The translations under genes and the position numbers were made by a program. Of a DNA stretch of 64,000 nucleotides, positions 49,243 to 57,125 are shown in pieces. The stretch's first letter is position 1, and the number at the start of each line of letters is the position of its first letter. The notes beneath the pieces are model-generated. The model was not told where the DNA came from and made no database searches. It saw only the letters and a list, made by a program, of their open reading frames with translations. Source of the stretch: Nocardia veterana NBRC 100344 (lineage in GTDB: Bacteria; Actinomycetota; Actinomycetes; Mycobacteriales; Mycobacteriaceae); contig NZ_BAGM01000108.1 of NCBI RefSeq assembly GCF_000308855.1, positions 1 to 64,000 of the forward strand, in the 5' to 3' direction.

Positions 49243-51144
49243 TCAGGCGCCCTGCGCCGCGCGATCGCGGGCCTTGCGCCGCGACGCCTCCCGGCCACGC
49301 TCGGTGGCGCTCAGGATCACCTTGCGCACCCGGACGATCTCCGGGGTCACCTCGACGCATTCGTCGGCGGCGCAGAACTCCATCGCGCCCTCGAGGTCGA
49401 GCTGCAGCGGCTTGGCCAGGGTTTCCAGCACGTCGCCGGTGGCCGAGCGCATATTGGTCAGCTTCTTCTCCCGGGTGACGTTGATATCGAGATCCTCCGC
49501 ACGCGGGTTGATGCCCACCACGTGTCCCTCGTAGGTGTCCGCACCCGGCTCGACGAAGAACTGACCGCGGTCGGCGAGCTGGATCATGGCGTACGGCGTC
49601 ACGGTGCCGGCCCGGTCGGAGACCAGCGACCCGGTGTGCCGGGCGCGGATCTCACCGGCCCAGGGGGCGTATCCGTTGAAGACCGCGTTGGCGATACCGG
49701 TGCCGCGGGTCTCGGTGAGGAAGTCGGTGCGGAAGCCGATCAGGCCGCGCGAGGGAACGATGAACTCCATCCGCACCCACCCGGCGGCATGGTTGCTCAT
49801 CTGCACCATCTTGCCCTTGCGGGCGGCCAGCAGCTGGGTGATCGCGCCGAGGAACTCCTCCGGGCAGTCGATGGTCAGCTCTTCGTAGGGCTCGTGGATC
49901 TTGCCGTCCACGGTCTTGGTCACCACCTGCGGCTTACCGACGGTGAGCTCGAAGCCCTCCCGGCGCATGGTCTCGACCAGGATGGCCAGCGCCAGCTCGC
50001 CACGGCCCTGGACCTCCCAGGCATCCGGACGGCCGATGTCGAGCACCCGCAGCGACACGTTGCCGACCAGTTCCTGATCCAGGCGCGCCTTCACCATGCG
50101 CGCGGTCAGCTTGTGGCCCTGCACCCGGCCGACCAGCGGCGAGGTGTTGGTGCCGATCGTCACCGAGATGGCCGGCTCGTCGACGGTGATCCGCGGCAGC
50201 GCCACCGGGTTGTCGACGTCGGCGAGGGTATCGCCGATCATGATCTCCGGGATGCCGGCGACGGCGACGATGTCACCCGCGACCGCTTCCTCACCCGGCT
50301 TGCGCTCGACGCCGACGGTCTGCAGCAGCTCGGTGATCTTGACGGTCTTGGTGCCCTCGGCGCTCAGCCAGGCGACGTTCTGGCCCTTGCGCAGGGTGCC
50401 GTTGTGAATGCGGACCAGACCGATCCGGCCGAGGAACGGGGAGGCGTCGAGGTTGGTCACATGCGCCTGCAGCGGCTTGCTCGCATCCCCCTTCGGCGCG
50501 GGCACGTACTTCAGCAGCACGTCGAACAGCTCGTCCAGATTCTCGGCGTCGGGCGCGCTGCCGTTCTCGGGGCGCTTCGTGGAGGCCTTGCCCTCCCGGC
50601 CGGAGGCGTAGAGCACCGGCAGGTCCAGGGCCAGCTCGGCCGCCTCGGACGCCTCGTCGTCGAGATCGGACGCCAGATCCAGCAGCAGATCGTGGCTCTC
50701 CTCCACGACCTCCTCGATCCGGGCGTCCGGACGGTCGGTCTTGTTCACCACCAGAATCACCGGCAGCGAGGCGGCCAGCGCCTTGCGCAGCACGAACCGG
50801 GTCTGCGGCAGCGGGCCCTCGGAGGCGTCGACCAGCAGCACCACGCCGTCGACCATCGACAGGCCACGCTCGACCTCACCACCGAAATCGGCGTGGCCGG
50901 GGGTGTCGATGACATTGATGACGGTGACGCTGCCGTCGGCGTGATGGCGATGCACCGCGGTGTTCTTCGCGAGAATGGTGATGCCCTTCTCGCGCTCCAG
51001 ATCACCGGAGTCCATCACCCGGTCGACCGGCTCGGCCCGCTCGGCGAACGCGCCGGACTGCCGCAACATGGCATCGACCAGCGTCGTCTTGCCGTGGTCG
51101 ACATGAGCCACAATGGCGACATTGCGGAACTCGACAGACGACAC
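49243..51144 (-). CDS. typA: Ribosome-associated GTPase TypA/BipA
   Basis: 633 aa. It is a translation-factor GTPase with AHVDHGKTT (13-21), DTPGHADFGGEVER, NKTDRPDAR and an EF-G-like domain II. The C-terminal BipA-specific domain is present (MRSATGDVLETLAKPLQLDL, EFCAADECVEVTPE). It acts in ribosome assembly and stress adaptation. The GTG at 51144 has AGGAGG about 7 nt upstream. It is the Rv1165 equivalent. In M. tuberculosis narGHJI separates this gene from pimE; those genes are not in this interval. Confidence 0.96.
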   Translation of the reverse strand: MSSVEFRNVAIVAHVDHGKTTLVDAMLRQSGAFAERAEPVDRVMDSGDLEREKGITILAKNTAVHRHHADGSVTVINVIDTPGHADFGGEVERGLSMVDGVVLLVDASEGPLPQTRFVLRKALAASLPVILVVNKTDRPDARIEEVVEESHDLLLDLASDLDDEASEAAELALDLPVLYASGREGKASTKRPENGSAPDAENLDELFDVLLKYVPAPKGDASKPLQAHVTNLDASPFLGRIGLVRIHNGTLRKGQNVAWLSAEGTKTVKITELLQTVGVERKPGEEAVAGDIVAVAGIPEIMIGDTLADVDNPVALPRITVDEPAISVTIGTNTSPLVGRVQGHKLTARMVKARLDQELVGNVSLRVLDIGRPDAWEVQGRGELALAILVETMRREGFELTVGKPQVVTKTVDGKIHEPYEELTIDCPEEFLGAITQLLAARKGKMVQMSNHAAGWVRMEFIVPSRGLIGFRTDFLTETRGTGIANAVFNGYAPWAGEIRARHTGSLVSDRAGTVTPYAMIQLADRGQFFVEPGADTYEGHVVGINPRAEDLDINVTREKKLTNMRSATGDVLETLAKPLQLDLEGAMEFCAADECVEVTPEIVRVRKVILSATERGREASRRKARDRAAQGA

Positions 51145-51333
51145 GTTGAATCCTCCTGCTGAATGAAAGGGTGGCGGCCGACCCGCGCCGTAGCGGATCC
51201 GAACAAGACGGGTGGACTCCGAGACTCACCGGGCATGCGGCCAGGTACACAGTACCGAAACCCGGCCGGCGGCCGTTGTCGGCATCGGATTCGTCCCGGG
51301 TGCTCCGGGTCTGCCACTCCCGGTCCGACCCCT

Positions 51334-51339
51334 TAGGCT
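51334..51339 (+). promoter_or_regulatory. -10 hexamer of the 58-aa Lys/Cys-rich gene
   Basis: TAGGCT ends 6 nt before the ATG at 51346. No ribosome-binding site is present; leaderless type. Confidence 0.6.
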
Positions 51340-51345
51340 GGGGTC

Positions 51346-51522
51346 ATGGGCAAGGTGAAGGCCAAGGAGGTCGCACACCTCAAACCGAAGAAGAAGTGCT
51401 GCCGCAAGAAGAAGCGCTGCCTGAAATGCCCTGTCGTGATAGCGAAAATGCAGAAATGCCAGGCCGCCGGGGTCAAGGGCAAAGATCTCAAAAAGGCTCT
51501 CAAACACGCGCGTGCGGCCTGA
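51346..51522 (+). CDS. 58-aa Lys/Cys-rich basic protein
   Basis: The product begins MGKVKAKEVAHLKPKKKCCR and contains KKKRCLKCPVVIAKMQKC, then KGKDLKKALKHARAA. Five cysteines (18, 19, 25, 28, 38) sit in a CC-x5-C-x2-C-x9-C arrangement amid about 19 lysines and several arginines. This suggests a zinc-ribbon-like or Fe-S-like knuckle on a nucleic-acid-binding peptide. I recall similar short proteins in other actinobacteria but cannot name a family. It has its own leaderless promoter and is 28 bp upstream of phhB on the same strand. Its codons include more AAA than neighbouring genes. Confidence 0.7.
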   Translation: MGKVKAKEVAHLKPKKKCCRKKKRCLKCPVVIAKMQKCQAAGVKGKDLKKALKHARAA

Positions 51523-51550
51523 GCCGCCTCGGCTGGGGTAGAACCGAGGT

Positions 51551-51844
51551 ATGAGTACCCCACTGCTCTCCGATGACGAGATCGCCGCTGGGTTGCGCGA
51601 ACTGCCCGGCTGGACCCGCACCGGCGCCAGTATCTCCCGTACCGTCGAAGCCCCGTCCTTCCTGGCCGGGATCGATCTGGTGCGACGGGTCGCCGATTCG
51701 GCCGAGAAGGTCAACCACCATCCCGATATCGATATTCGGTGGCGCCGGGTGACCTTCACCCTGTCCACCCATTCCGAAGGCGGTATCACCCGCAAGGATC
51801 TGGCGCTGGCCGGCCAGATCGACCGCCTCGCCGATCAGAGCTGA
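51551..51844 (+). CDS. phhB: Pterin-4a-carbinolamine dehydratase
   Basis: 97 aa, full length. The motif EKVNHHPDIDIRWRRVTFTL contains the active-site histidines, and THSEGGITRKDLALA is the usual C-terminal signature. The enzyme dehydrates the carbinolamine formed by pterin-dependent hydroxylases; in bacteria without those it may have another pterin role. It corresponds to Rv1159A, also beside pimE. The last 10 bp overlap the 3' end of pimE. A TAGAAC lies 6 nt before the ATG but lacks the final T of a good -10. Confidence 0.93.
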   Translation: MSTPLLSDDEIAAGLRELPGWTRTGASISRTVEAPSFLAGIDLVRRVADSAEKVNHHPDIDIRWRRVTFTLSTHSEGGITRKDLALAGQIDRLADQS

Positions 51845-53109
51845 CCGGCGCCCACCGAACCCGGCGCGGGCGCCGGTTCCGTCGTGCCCGCACGCTCCCG
51901 GCGCGACCCCGCCCGGATGATCCACAGATACGTCACCACCACGCCGAAGACGTAGATCGCACCGAGCCAGGCCAGCCCGCCGGGCCGGGAGATCTCCCAG
52001 ATCGTCGGCTGGAAAAAGGTCAGCACCCACGGAATTCCGACGATCGTGGTCACCAGCCAGAACCCGGCCACCACCCGGGCGCCCGCGACCGACCGCAACG
52101 GCCCGTACAGCAGCCACATCATCAGCGGCAGCAGCCAGACCCAATGATGCGACCAGGAAATCGGCGAGACCATCAACCCGAACAGCTGCACCACCAGCAG
52201 CACACCCAGCCGGTCGTCGAAACCCACCGCGCGCCAAGCGAACCAGGCCAGCACCACCGTGATCGCCACCGCCGCCAGCCACCACGGCCCGAACGGGATC
52301 CGGTGCCCGGCCACATACCAGGGCGCCCCCGCATCGTGGCCGAGGATCCGGCTCAGCGCGCCACGTAACGACTGATTGACCACCGACCCCACCGGGCCGA
52401 TGCGGTTCGCGTCCCCCAGCAGCGGCCCGAAATAGGTTCGTGTCTCCGCTGACGACAGCGCACAGGACACTCCGACCGTCGCACCGAACACCACCGCCGA
52501 CCACACCGCGCTCGCCCACCGCCGCTGCGCGAGGAAATAGAGCCCGGTCACCCCGGGCGTCAGTTTCACCCCGGCCGCCACCCCGACCAGCAGGCCCGAC
52601 AGCCACCAGCGCGTCGAATACACCGCCGCCAGCCCCGCCAACATCAGAAAGACATTGACCTGCCCGTAATCGAGGGTGGTCCGGGTGGGCTCCAGCCACA
52701 GCCCGACCGCCGTCCAGATCATCGCCGCCGCACGCCATCTCGGCTCGGCCGCGGCCGCGCCGAACAGCAGTGCCAGGGTGATCCGCACGCACGCGTACAG
52801 CGCCACCACGATCAACCCGAACCACAGCAGCGTCACCAACCCGAACGGCAGCCAGTGCAGCGGATAGAACACCACCGCGGCGAACGGCGGATACGTGAAC
52901 GGCAGCGGGAAATCCGGTGTCTTGTCGGCGTAGACGAAGTCGTAGAGATGCCCGCTGCCGAGATTGGCCGCCCCCTCGACATAGACCCGCAGGTCGACCA
53001 CGTCGAGCCCGTGCGGAAGAACGAGCATGAGAACCAGCCGGGCCAGCACCGATACGGCCAGGACGGCCCCTGCCACGCGGAGGTCGGCCAAACGGAGGTG
53101 TCGGGTCAC
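51835..53109 (-). CDS. pimE: Polyprenol-phosphate-mannose alpha-1,2-mannosyltransferase PimE (GT87)
   Basis: 424 aa, about ten transmembrane helices, GT-C fold. The catalytic-loop Asp lies in the first external loop (LDVVDLRVYVEGAANLGSGH), followed by FPLPFTYPPFAAVVFYPLHW. LDYGQVNVFLMLAGL and SPISWSHHWVWLLPLMMWLL are typical of GT87. It adds the fifth mannose (alpha-1,2) in polar PIM synthesis from a polyprenyl donor. It is the Rv1159 equivalent. Together with lpqW it marks a PIM/LAM block. Hydrophilic residues 405-424 form a cytoplasmic tail. Confidence 0.92.
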   Translation of the reverse strand: MTRHLRLADLRVAGAVLAVSVLARLVLMLVLPHGLDVVDLRVYVEGAANLGSGHLYDFVYADKTPDFPLPFTYPPFAAVVFYPLHWLPFGLVTLLWFGLIVVALYACVRITLALLFGAAAAEPRWRAAAMIWTAVGLWLEPTRTTLDYGQVNVFLMLAGLAAVYSTRWWLSGLLVGVAAGVKLTPGVTGLYFLAQRRWASAVWSAVVFGATVGVSCALSSAETRTYFGPLLGDANRIGPVGSVVNQSLRGALSRILGHDAGAPWYVAGHRIPFGPWWLAAVAITVVLAWFAWRAVGFDDRLGVLLVVQLFGLMVSPISWSHHWVWLLPLMMWLLYGPLRSVAGARVVAGFWLVTTIVGIPWVLTFFQPTIWEISRPGGLAWLGAIYVFGVVVTYLWIIRAGSRRERAGTTEPAPAPGSVGAGQL

Positions 53110-53205
53110 GGGCTGTCATTCTGCCTGCGCTTCGCTCCGGCGAGTCCGGGCCCCTCGGGCAATCGGCGAGCGTCGCGCGCGGATAACAAACGCATCACTG
53201 TTCAC

Positions 53206-53233
53206 TTGCGTTACAGCGCGATGCGGTTATGTT
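53206..53233 (+). promoter_or_regulatory. Promoter of the exported Ala/Pro-rich gene
   Basis: TTGCGT (53206-53211), 16 bp, then TATGTT (53228-53233) resembles a housekeeping promoter. It would give a leader of roughly 165 nt before the GTG at 53407. The leader shows no riboswitch I can identify. This is the only notable signal in the gap 53110-53406. Confidence 0.5.
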
Positions 53234-53406
53234 CTGATAACTCGCCGGGCGTGGTGATCGGAATTCTCGAGCAGTGCGGGCAAGATCACCCCACGGCTGT
53301 ACAACACGGCGGCACTGTCTTTAGAGTGTCGCGAAGCGATGCCCGCATCGCCCGATGTTCTCGCATCGATGACGAGGTAACCCCGAGGTTAAGGACGGCA
53401 ACACCA

Positions 53407-54315
53407 GTGCTTCGCACCAGAGGAACGCGGTTCGCATTGTCCGTGCTGGCCCTGACAGCCGGCGCGACACTCGCCGCGTCGACGACCGCGGTTGCCGAAC
53501 CGGCACCCAAGCCCTCGGCGGCCGATGTTCCGCTGGTTCCGGAGGGCGTTCCGGTCGACGCGATCGCGTCGCTGGCACCGGCCATCGTCGGCGCCGCCGC
53601 CCAGGCGGGCAATATCGCCTCGCCGGGCGCTCAGACCATCCTCGACCAGGCCATCCAACTGCTCGACCGCGCGGGCCTGCCGCCGCAGGTGAAGCAGACG
53701 CTGCAGGCCATCGTCGCCTTCCTCGACGGCAGCGGCGGCGGCGGTCCCGACATCCCGAAGAACGGTCCGGCGATCGCGCAGTTCCTGTACCCGACCATCG
53801 GGAAGAACTGCATCGGCCCGGGCGCCGACTCGGTCGGCACCGCACTGGCCGTCCCCGGCCCGGCCGAACTGCCCCCGCCCGGCCCGGCCGCCGGGCAGGC
53901 CGGCTTCGTCTTCACCGCGCTGGGCACCAAAGGCCTGACCCCGCAGCAGAACCCGCCGATGACCGTGCAGTGGTACAACCTGGACAACCACCGCGGCGGC
54001 ACCGTGGCACTGACCGACGAGGCGCACATCAACCCCGACGGTCCGGCCACCCTCTCGGCCATCGTCGACACCGGCCCGGGCCGCGTGGTCTCCGTGATCG
54101 CCGGGTCGCTCACGACCCAGCCGGCCGCCGATCAGGCCCCGATCACCTGCTCGTTCCTGCCCACCCTGGGTCTGTTCACGGTCGCTCCCGGCGACTCGCA
54201 GGCGGCGGCCCATGTCGCGCCGGAGCCCGCCGCGGTCCCGGCCGCACACGTCGCACCGCAGGCCCCCGCCGGCGCCGCCACCCAGCCCGCCGCGGTGGCA
54301 CAACCGCAGCACTGA
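53407..54315 (+). CDS. Exported Ala/Pro-rich protein (Rv1157c-like)
   Basis: 302 aa. A Sec signal peptide (TRFALSVLALTAGATLAAST, cleavage near residue 30) is followed by a conserved domain with GPGADSVGTALAVPGPAELP, GFVFTALGTKGLTPQQ, MTVQWYNLDNHRGGTVALTD and ITCSFLPTLGLFTVAPGD. The C-terminal 40 residues are Ala/Pro/His repeats. Two cysteines may form a disulfide. It resembles the Ala/Pro-rich Rv1157c family, located near pimE in M. tuberculosis; no function is known. The GTG at 53407 follows AAGGACGG. A terminator at 54348-54385 follows. Confidence 0.78.
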   Translation: MLRTRGTRFALSVLALTAGATLAASTTAVAEPAPKPSAADVPLVPEGVPVDAIASLAPAIVGAAAQAGNIASPGAQTILDQAIQLLDRAGLPPQVKQTLQAIVAFLDGSGGGGPDIPKNGPAIAQFLYPTIGKNCIGPGADSVGTALAVPGPAELPPPGPAAGQAGFVFTALGTKGLTPQQNPPMTVQWYNLDNHRGGTVALTDEAHINPDGPATLSAIVDTGPGRVVSVIAGSLTTQPAADQAPITCSFLPTLGLFTVAPGDSQAAAHVAPEPAAVPAAHVAPQAPAGAATQPAAVAQPQH

Positions 54316-54347
54316 TCCCCACGGCGGCCGTCACCGGCCACCGATTT

Positions 54348-54385
54348 CGGCCCGGAGTTCGCGAACGCGACACTCCGGGCCGTTT
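54348..54385 (+). terminator. Intrinsic terminator after the exported protein gene
   Basis: An 11-bp perfect stem (54348-54358 with 54372-54382) is followed directly by TTT. Confidence 0.75.
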
Positions 54386-54433
54386 GCCGTCAATGTGCCG
54401 TGGCAGCCGCACGACTGTGGTAGACCGCTAGGT

Positions 54434-54838
54434 ATGTCGACTGTCGATCAGCTCGAACGGTCTGCACCACTCGCTCCGGACACCGGCGTCTCCGCCCGGC
54501 GCGGACGATCACGCCGCTCGGTGATGTCGCGACGGTCCTATCGTTCGGTCCTGTCCACGCGATCCCATCGCTCGATCCTGTCGATCCGTTCCGAGCGCTC
54601 GATCCTCTCGATCGGTTCGGCCTACTCCATCCTCTCCATCGGCAGCGTCGGATCGGTGCTGTCGGTGGGATCGGCCGGATCGTTCTTCAGCCTCGGTTCC
54701 GCGTTCTCCGGCCTGTCGCGGTGGTCGCTGCTGTCGTGGATGGGCGTGCGCGACGCCCCGGAGGCGCGGCCCAGGCTCACGGTCGTGCCGGACGAGCCCG
54801 ACCTGCTCGCCGACCCGACCTGCCACTGCCAGACATAG
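54434..54838 (+). CDS. Serine-triplet repeat protein (SxxSxxS, 134 aa)
   Basis: From residue 26 to 101 every third residue is serine: 26 serines in a row at fixed spacing, with an overlying 9-residue unit such as RSILSIRSE, RSILSIGSA, YSILSIGSV and GSVLSVGSA. The x positions change from basic (R, H) in the first third to hydrophobic or Gly (I, L, V, G, A, F) later. The flanks are ordinary: an N-terminal 25 residues and a C-terminal acidic/Pro segment ending CHCQT. Such periodicity suggests a solenoid (triangular beta-helix) or a repetitive surface helix. No signal peptide is evident. The family is unknown to me. It is convergent with the DUF1906 gene (15-bp gap). Confidence 0.7.
   Translation: MSTVDQLERSAPLAPDTGVSARRGRSRRSVMSRRSYRSVLSTRSHRSILSIRSERSILSIGSAYSILSIGSVGSVLSVGSAGSFFSLGSAFSGLSRWSLLSWMGVRDAPEARPRLTVVPDEPDLLADPTCHCQT
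54509..54736 (+). repeat. Coding repeat, 9-nt period (Ser-x-x)
   Basis: Each 9 nt carries one serine codon (mostly TCG or TCC, some AGC) at the same phase across 228 bp. The other codons vary, so the period is conserved in protein rather than as exact DNA repeats. Confidence 0.85.
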
Positions 54839-54853
54839 GTCGAGGGCCGCGGC

Positions 54854-55585
54854 TCACCACTGGCCGTATTCGGGGGTAAGGATGGTGTTGACGTCCACCC
54901 CCACACCGTCGACCGAGCGCTCGTCGATCTCGATCTGGTGCAGATTCGCGGCCGGGTGCACGAATCCCTTGGGCGTGCCCCAATTGTGTTGCCAATACCA
55001 GGAACCCAGGCCGGCCACGTGGGCCAGTTCGATGGTCGGCGCGTTGGCGTAGACCCCGACGTTCTCGTTGCCGAGCACCGACTTCCAGCCCTCCAGATAC
55101 GGGGCGATCAGCGTCGCGAAGTCCACCGGCGTCGGATTGTCGTCGATCGACGCGTAGATCGGGACACCGTCCGGACCGCCCGCCTCCCGGTGCAGCTGCA
55201 GTCCCCGGTCGGCGTGGCGCTTGCCGGCTTCGAGCCCGCCTTTCCAGTCCGCGGTGGCACCCTTGCCGAACTGGTAGCACGACACCACCGTGAGCCCGGC
55301 GGCGTGCAGCGCGTCGACCTCACTCGCGCGCAACGGTTTTCCCGCCATCCACTCCGCGCCGGGACGGCGGTCGGAGACGTAGCGAATCGCGCCGGCATGG
55401 CCGGCCGCACGGATCGCCGCGGCGTCGGGCACGCCGCCGGCGTAGTCGAGCAGAGTGCCGAGGCCCTTGTCGGCGACCGCGCGGGGCGCGACGGCCGCCG
55501 GGGCGACTGCGGCCAGACCGGCGGCCGTCACGGCGGCGCCGGCATATCCGAAGAGGGTGCGGCGGGACATCGGAACGGAACGCAT
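54854..55585 (-). CDS. Tat-exported DUF1906 (GH25-like) glycoside hydrolase-like protein
   Basis: 243 aa from the ATG at 55585, which has AAGGAG 6 nt upstream. The N-terminus has a twin-arginine motif, SRRTLFG (residues 7-13), a hydrophobic stretch and AVAPRAVA before cleavage. The DUF1906 domain follows: GTLLDYAGGVPDAAAIRAAG, IRYVSDRR, LTVVSCYQFGK, VPIYASIDDN with acidic D148/D149, and VGVYANAPTI, GSWYWQHNWG. The fold is a TIM barrel related to GH25 lysozymes, so it may act on peptidoglycan or another envelope glycan. The tatB gene at 17 kb is part of the exporter it would use. Confidence 0.85.
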   Translation of the reverse strand: MRSVPMSRRTLFGYAGAAVTAAGLAAVAPAAVAPRAVADKGLGTLLDYAGGVPDAAAIRAAGHAGAIRYVSDRRPGAEWMAGKPLRASEVDALHAAGLTVVSCYQFGKGATADWKGGLEAGKRHADRGLQLHREAGGPDGVPIYASIDDNPTPVDFATLIAPYLEGWKSVLGNENVGVYANAPTIELAHVAGLGSWYWQHNWGTPKGFVHPAANLHQIEIDERSVDGVGVDVNTILTPEYGQW

Positions 55586-55796
55586 CGAAAACTCCTTCGC
55601 GCTACAGCGATATAGAGATCTCACCTGCTGCCGGCCACCCCGCGGACCGGTGGAAATGCCAGCTTGCCCGGCGCGCCTTCCCCGACGACAACGCCTGTCA
55701 TCCACGCGCCGGAAGCCTCGAACGTGGACTCATTTCACCACACCCACATGTGAACCGCTAGACCAACCACGTCACATGAACACCAGAGGTAACAGG

Positions 55797-56927
55797 TCAG
55801 GAGATGGCCGCGTCGATGCGGGCGGCCACGTCGATCGTGCGGCCGCGCGGATCGGCCAGTTCACCACGGATCACCTGGGCGACCTGCGCGGCGATCTGCT
55901 GCCGAATCTTGCCGACCGATCCCAGCACCTTGGCCCGCCACCCTTCGGCCTGCAGTTCGACGCTGACATCACCGCTGCGTGGTGGCGTCACGTCGACGAC
56001 GATCAGCAGCGGGTCGGCGGCACGGGCCACCAGCACGAGCGATACCTCCACCTCGGCGCGGTAGCGATTGGCCTTGAGCACGTCGACGGTGATGTCGAGA
56101 CCCACCGGGATCATCAGATCGAACGACACCGGGGCATCGCCCGTCCGCCGCGACAACCGGGGCATCCGCACGGTTCCGGACACCTCGACGGTCGCCGCAT
56201 CGCCCGGGCCGGTACGGATCGGGCCCACCTCGATCACGCGCCCGGCCAACCCCTCGACCACGTCGCGCACCCGGTCGGCGGTCACGATCAACGGGAAGAA
56301 CCGCCGCCCGAACTCGCCATAGTCGATCCACTCGAATTCCGCGCGCGCCACATGCTCGGACCGGGTCCCGTTCATGATCGCCTCGATATCGAAGACCCGG
56401 CCGCGCCGGGCCGCCGGATCGGCGAGCATGGCGTTGAGCCGGCTCGCGACCTCGCGCCGAACCAGCGAGGCGATCGGGTCGAGCAGGACGTCGACCGCCG
56501 CACCGACGGCCTCGGCCCGGACCGCGAAACTCACGTCCCGCGAACGCACCCGGGGGATGTCGATCACGATCAGCAGCGGGTCGGCGGTGCGCGCGTGCAA
56601 GGTCAGGTCGATCTCGACGGTCGCTTCGATCCGAAACTGCTGACCACCCAGAGTCACCGTGAGGTGCATCGATACCGGCACCCGGACCTCGAAGGTCACG
56701 TGCGGTTCGCTGCGGGCGATGACCGGCTTGCCGACCTTGCCCTCGGCCACCAGGCCGGCCAGGCCGGCCGGACCGATCGAGAACGGCCCGATACTCATTC
56801 CCCGCCCGGCCATACCCGACACCGCGGCCTCGATCCGGTCGCGATTGACCGCGTGTACGACGAAGCGTTCGCCGAACTCGGAGTAGTCGATCCATTCGGT
56901 TCCGTCGTGCGCGCCGGGCTGTGCCAT
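55797..56927 (-). CDS. Tandem-duplicated two-domain protein of unknown function
   Basis: 376 aa. The ATG at 56927 has GAGGAG and GGGAG upstream; an in-frame GTG at 56954 is possible. The protein is two copies of one roughly 180-residue module. Copy 1 starts EWIDYSEFGERFVVHAVNRD and copy 2 starts EWIDYGEFGRRFFPLIVTAD. Matching blocks follow, such as GMAGRGMSIGP / GLAGRVIEVGP, ADPLLIVIDIPRVRSRDVSF / ADPLLIVVDVTPPRSGDVSV and LADPAARRGRVFDIEA / LADPRGRTIDVAARID. There is no signal peptide, membrane helix or cysteine pair. I do not recognise the family; the long alternating beta pattern suggests a lipid- or ligand-binding beta fold. Confidence 0.7.
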   Translation of the reverse strand: MAQPGAHDGTEWIDYSEFGERFVVHAVNRDRIEAAVSGMAGRGMSIGPFSIGPAGLAGLVAEGKVGKPVIARSEPHVTFEVRVPVSMHLTVTLGGQQFRIEATVEIDLTLHARTADPLLIVIDIPRVRSRDVSFAVRAEAVGAAVDVLLDPIASLVRREVASRLNAMLADPAARRGRVFDIEAIMNGTRSEHVARAEFEWIDYGEFGRRFFPLIVTADRVRDVVEGLAGRVIEVGPIRTGPGDAATVEVSGTVRMPRLSRRTGDAPVSFDLMIPVGLDITVDVLKANRYRAEVEVSLVLVARAADPLLIVVDVTPPRSGDVSVELQAEGWRAKVLGSVGKIRQQIAAQVAQVIRGELADPRGRTIDVAARIDAAIS

Positions 56928-56948
56928 GTACTCCCACTCCTCGCCAAC

Positions 56949-56980
56949 GATCACCTACACACGCGATCACCTACACACGC
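56949..56980. repeat. Two perfect 16-bp tandem repeats before the two-domain gene
   Basis: GATCACCTACACACGC occurs twice back to back (56949-56964, 56965-56980), 22 bp upstream of the ATG at 56927. It could be a regulator-binding site; the first copy also overlaps the alternative GTG start. Confidence 0.7.
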
Positions 56981-56983
56981 AGA

Positions 56984-57020
56984 TCCCCGTCCTGCGGATG
57001 AGGGGACAGCAGGACGGGGA
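56984..57020 (-). terminator. Hairpin after the CHAP gene
   Basis: TCCCCGTCCTGC (56984-56995) pairs perfectly over 12 bp with 57009-57020 around a 13-nt loop. It lies downstream of the CHAP-gene stop on the minus strand. Confidence 0.6.
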
Positions 57021-57125
57021 CCGCAGACGACGGCGCTGCCGGGCGCCGCCGGGTACATCGTAGGGTCCGGCGTCGCGACACCTCCCCCACCGAATCGTGG
57101 TCGCCCACCACTGGACGAAAACGTT

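Noticed and set aside
49207..51162. 651-aa plus-strand frame opposite typA
   Set aside because: It is antisense to a complete, highly conserved GTPase and is His/Gly/Arg-rich without any motif.
53234..53406. Possible riboswitch in the roughly 165-nt leader of the exported Ala/Pro-rich gene
   Set aside because: No conserved riboswitch core (for example c-di-AMP, SAM or cobalamin type) could be recognised by eye.
55586..55796. CRP-like site (TGTGA ... TCACA) near 55749-55774
   Set aside because: The half-sites are about 21 bp apart rather than 6, so they do not form a CRP operator.
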